This document shows, piece after piece, positions 40,481-43,403 of a stretch of DNA of 43,403 nucleotides. A program made the translations under genes and the position numbers. The notes beneath the pieces were generated by a model that did not search any database, had not been told where the DNA came from, and worked only from the letters and a program-made list of their open reading frames with translations. The stretch spans positions 1 to 43,403 of the forward strand of contig JAATGV010000040.1 in assembly GCA_015654475.1 (NCBI GenBank), read 5' to 3'. The DNA is from Actinomycetales bacterium. GTDB taxonomy: Bacteria; Actinomycetota; Actinomycetes; Actinomycetales; Microbacteriaceae. Position 1 is the stretch's first letter. Every line of letters starts with the position of its first letter.

Positions 40481-41611
40481 TCACTCTCCACCTAACACAT
40501 CGACGGGTCTGATCCTCGAAATCCTGCGAACCGGTGCCAGGCTGCCCGCCAGCGAGAGGATCACCGAGAAAACCAGGGTGATCGGCACCACCCACCAATT
40601 GACGTCTAATTGCACGGCGAACGCCCGCACCGAGATGAAATTAGCAATCCAGATGCCGGCGGCGACGCCGGCTAGGCCGCCGATCAGGCCGAGCAGAATC
40701 GACTCTCCCATGAACTCGCCCATCACGTCCCTCGACAGCGCACCGAGTGCCTTCTTGAGGCCGATCTCGCGTGCGCGTTCCGAGACGATCGCATTCAGCG
40801 TGGCCGAGATCGAGATCATCGTCAACAGGCAGATCACGACGCTGACGATCCAGATCAGCGTCTGCAAGGTCTGAGCGATGCCGGACTCAGTCTGACTGAT
40901 CCGTCGCACGACCTCAGCCTCCATCCCGGCGTCCCGGGCGTTGACCGCATCGGCCAGCGCCGTCAAAGTGGTGCCGTCCGCATTCGCTGAGTACTCGATG
41001 ATGTTGTACTCGGTCACTCCCCCGGTGAACTCCTTCAACGTGTCCAGGCTCATCACGACCAGATCGTCCTCGGCACCACCGGTGCGCAGGATCCCGGTGA
41101 CGGTCAGCTGTCTGGCAGCGCCTTCAGCCGTGGTTGGCGCGGTCAGCCCGACGGTCTCGCCCACGTCGAAGCGGTAGAGCTCGGCGACATTCTCCCCGAC
41201 CAAGATCTGGTCGGCTCCCGTAGGCAGGGCTCCGTCGATCTCCCAATACGAGCGCACCGCTAGGGCGTCGTCGAGGAGTGTTCCCATCACCGGCAGCGCC
41301 TGCTGGTTGTAGAGCAGATTCGTGTACTGATAGGGGGCACGGTTCAGCGCGGCGGCACCCACGGCGTCGTCCGCGATCGACAGTTGCTCGTCGGTCAGGC
41401 CCTGGGAACCGTCGGGCAGCACGACCAGGTTGGCGCCGTAGGCGCGCAGTTCCTCCGACATCTGTGCCGGCACGGTAAAGGCGATCAGGCTAAGCCCCGA
41501 CAGCACTGCGGCACCCACCGCGATCTACAGCGAGGCGATGGCCACCCGCGAGAGCCGATGGCGGAACGACTGCGTGATCATGCGCAGATACATGGTGCGC
41601 TGAGTATTCAT
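40481..41611 (-). pseudogene. FtsX-like ABC permease with an in-frame TAG at codon 29
   Basis: The reading frame starting at ATG 41611 (MNTQRTMYLRMITQSFRHRL...) meets TAG at 41525-41527 after 28 codons, then continues open to 40481 as a full FtsX/MacB-type permease. It has TM1 VGAAVLSGLSLIAFTVP, a large extracytosolic domain (ANLVVLPDG... onward), and three C-terminal membrane segments (IWIVSVVICLLTMISISATLN, GLIGGLAGVAAGIWIANF, VVPITLVFSVILSLAGS). A GTG two codons past the stop could restart translation with TM1 intact, so function may survive. Total about 376 codons. The gap to the preceding permease is 4 nt. Stop mutation, restart or sequencing error are all possible. Confidence 0.75.
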
Positions 41612-41615
41612 CCCA

Positions 41616-42884
41616 TCATCTCCCGTGCAGAACCTGGGCCGGTCGGAGCTTCAGCAGGTAGCGCATGGAAGGCAGGCAGCCGACGACGACCGTGAGCAGG
41701 ATCACCAAGGCCATCAGCGGCGCCACGATCGGCCGAATGGCTATCCCCGAGCCGAAGACCAGATGTCCGACCAACTGCGCCAAGCCGACACCGACCCCGA
41801 AGCCCACGATTCCTCCGATCAGCGCGACAACCATTGTCTCGGTCAGGATCACCCCGACGATCGACGTATTGCGCGCGCCGAGAGCCTTCATCAGGCCGAC
41901 TTCCTTCGAACGCTCCATGACCGATGCCGTCACCAGGTTCGCGATGCCAAGCGAGGCCGCGATCATGGCGAAGATCGCCACCACCGACATGATCAGCTGT
42001 GTCTTGTCAAGAATCGCGCCCTCGGTGTCTGCGACCTGGCGCACCGGCTTAGCGACCACATTGGTCATGGCCTCTTCGATCTGATAGGCGATCGATCCGA
42101 CGTAGGCCGTGCAATACCAAGTCTCCCATTCGTCGGCAGAAAGAGCGGATGGGTCGCTCGCGGCCTCACGGGCCAAATCGTTGTCAGGTGTGGTGATGGC
42201 GCGGACCTCGATGCTGCCCACCTCCCCCGAGCGATTCGCCAGCTGCTGGGCCACGGCCAGTGATGCGAACAGCTGGTTGTCCTCGTCCGAGCCAGACTCG
42301 AAGACCCCGGAGATGGTGGCGTCGACTCGGCCGTTCTCACCATCCAGTGTCACATGGTCGCCCGTCTCCCAGCCAAGCTCGGCGGCCAGTCGGCTGCCAA
42401 CCACCACCTCATCCTCCGCCTGTGGCCATGAACCGGTGACCGCCCACCAGTCACGCAGGTGCGCTACCCCGGTGCTCAGTTTCTCGCCGGTGGCCGTGGA
42501 CAGCTCGTGGTCGAACCAGGTGCCGACCACCGCGATTTCCCGGCCCTCCGCTGTGGCGGTCACACTCAGAAAAGGGGCGAAGTCTTCGATGTTGTAGCCC
42601 CAGAAAATCGTCTTGAGATTCGGCAATTCGTCTTCGCGGATCGAACCCGAGGAGGCGCCCGAATCGACCTCGTACATGTCGGAGACGATCGAAGCGCCCT
42701 CAGGCAAGACCTCGATGTTGGCACCGAACGAACTGAGCTCGGCCTGGACCTTGTCGCCGACATCCAGCATGACCGCGAACATAGACGTCGCCAGGCTGGA
42801 GCCGAGGAGAATCGTCAGAGCGATCATCAGGCGCTTGCCCACCTGACGCCGCAGCGCGCGACCGATCATTCGCCAAAAGAACAT
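41616..42884 (-). CDS. FtsX-like ABC permease
   Basis: Permease of 422 aa with the FtsX/MacB layout: TM1 at about 18-42, a large extracytosolic domain (about 45-290) and three C-terminal membrane segments (near 300, 345, 385), ending LRPAQVLHGR. The cytosolic SKEVGLMKALGA motif couples to the ATPase. It is paralogous to the neighbouring broken permease; two different permeases with one ATPase is the arrangement of the FTR1/P19-linked iron systems (Campylobacter cj1661-cj1663). It follows the DUF2318 gene by 2 nt. Confidence 0.85.
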   Translation of the reverse strand: MFFWRMIGRALRRQVGKRLMIALTILLGSSLATSMFAVMLDVGDKVQAELSSFGANIEVLPEGASIVSDMYEVDSGASSGSIREDELPNLKTIFWGYNIEDFAPFLSVTATAEGREIAVVGTWFDHELSTATGEKLSTGVAHLRDWWAVTGSWPQAEDEVVVGSRLAAELGWETGDHVTLDGENGRVDATISGVFESGSDEDNQLFASLAVAQQLANRSGEVGSIEVRAITTPDNDLAREAASDPSALSADEWETWYCTAYVGSIAYQIEEAMTNVVAKPVRQVADTEGAILDKTQLIMSVVAIFAMIAASLGIANLVTASVMERSKEVGLMKALGARNTSIVGVILTETMVVALIGGIVGFGVGVGLAQLVGHLVFGSGIAIRPIVAPLMALVILLTVVVGCLPSMRYLLKLRPAQVLHGR

Positions 42885-42886
42885 GA

Positions 42887-43403
42887 TTACTTCTCAAATA
42901 CTTTCGCGTGGCTTGTGAGTTCTGCCACGGAGAAACTGAGCTTGTCTTCCGAGACCTCGTAGGCGATCGGAATTGGATTGCACCCGCCGGCGAACCCGAT
43001 GGTCTGAATGTTCATCATGACGCCGCATCGCTTGCAGATGACCTTCCCGTTGTCTTCGTAGTAGCCGGCGTTCCCGCAGATTTCGCAGGCGTCCAGGCCG
43101 GTACCGAACGCACTCGCGTTCTTTTTGACCACGATGAACCGGATCTCGACCTGGTCGTCGGACTGATAAGCGAACCGGTGCAAATGGCCGTCGCTGACGA
43201 GCTTCCGAGAGACGGTGACCGATTCGCCCTCGACCGCGGAAGGCTCGATCGGCGAAAGCTCGGGCACGTATTCGGCGATGCGCTTGCCCTCGGTCAAGGC
43301 GAACACGAAGATCGCCGAACCGGCCAGCGACAGGGCAAGCACCCTGCGCCGGGAGATCTGATCCGCCTTGCGCAGCCGCACCTGGGCGGGGTTGGCGAGC
43401 GGC
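42887..43403 (-). CDS. DUF2318 Fe-S-type membrane protein (5' end outside window)
   Basis: Partial: the frame stays open to the right edge, so the N-terminal part is missing. The visible 172 residues show one membrane segment (RRRVLALSLAGSAIFVFALT), a linker, and a DUF2318 domain with two C-x-x-C pairs (CEICGNAGYY and CKRCGVMMN) followed by the diagnostic TIGFAGGCNPIPI. Such proteins often carry further membrane helices upstream and occur next to FTR1 and P19 in iron-uptake loci; those genes would lie to the right of the window. A GTG at 43381 is only an internal alternative. Confidence 0.88.
   Translation of the reverse strand, partial: PLANPAQVRLRKADQISRRRVLALSLAGSAIFVFALTEGKRIAEYVPELSPIEPSAVEGESVTVSRKLVSDGHLHRFAYQSDDQVEIRFIVVKKNASAFGTGLDACEICGNAGYYEDNGKVICKRCGVMMNIQTIGFAGGCNPIPIAYEVSEDKLSFSVAELTSHAKVFEK

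Noticed and set aside
1-43403. CRISPR arrays, tRNA/rRNA genes, insertion sequences, riboswitches
   Set aside because: None could be recognised by eye; covariance-model and repeat searches would be needed to exclude small RNAs.

Overview
The window reads as a high-GC Gram-positive chromosome segment, most likely an actinobacterium of the Microbacteriaceae or a close relative. The reasons are GC-rich codon third positions, frequent GTG starts, 4-nt ATGA/GTGA gene overlaps, a DUF4862 protein, an HspR-type regulator beside a small heat-shock gene, and secreted Ig-like and DUF3494 proteins. This is judged by eye; no search or GC count was run. I saw no rRNA, tRNA, CRISPR array, intact transposase or phage gene.

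Left third (1-12.5 kb): sugar catabolism. rbsK-rbsD lies on the plus strand and ends in a clear terminator. Facing it is a six-gene minus-strand operon: beta-helix glycosidase (GH141-like), enolase-superfamily dehydratase, aldo/keto reductase, lactonase, HpcH/HpaI aldolase and MFS importer. A divergent IclR regulator, a DUF4862 protein and a close FucO homologue (lactaldehyde reductase) follow. Together they outline import of a glycoside, hydrolysis to L-fucose or a related 6-deoxy sugar, oxidation to lactone and acid, dehydration, cleavage to pyruvate plus L-lactaldehyde, and reduction to 1,2-propanediol. Each step is inferred from family membership.

Middle (12.5-24 kb): a DHA2-type efflux pump with a MarR regulator, an F420-dependent NADP reductase-like protein, a secreted Ig-repeat protein, an alpha/beta hydrolase divergent from a TetR regulator (two identical operators around a consensus promoter), a DUF3494 ice-binding-type surface protein, and a redox operon (HxlR regulator with tandem operators, luciferase-like monooxygenase, FMN reductase, superoxide dismutase).

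Decayed stretch (24-31 kb): a HAD phosphatase, a gene with an in-frame stop, a lone trpD, a frameshifted SDR remnant, an intact SDR, an HspR/Hsp20 pair with a small partner, then almost 1 kb without a convincing gene.

Right part (31-43.4 kb): a membrane protein, a putative anti-sigma protein and a sigma factor; a HhH-GPD DNA glycosylase; a YHS protein; a thiol-redox operon (glutaredoxin-like, CcdA, redoxin); a two-component system; and, running off the right edge, an operon of DUF2318 Fe-S protein, two FtsX-like permeases, ABC ATPase, FMN-binding lipoprotein and ApbE. The last resembles the FTR1/P19-associated iron-uptake systems of Campylobacter and Bifidobacterium, here with a flavinylation pair. 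The upstream regions of the redox operon and of the response regulator share a near-identical 18-nt motif, suggesting one regulon. One permease carries an in-frame TAG near its N-terminus.
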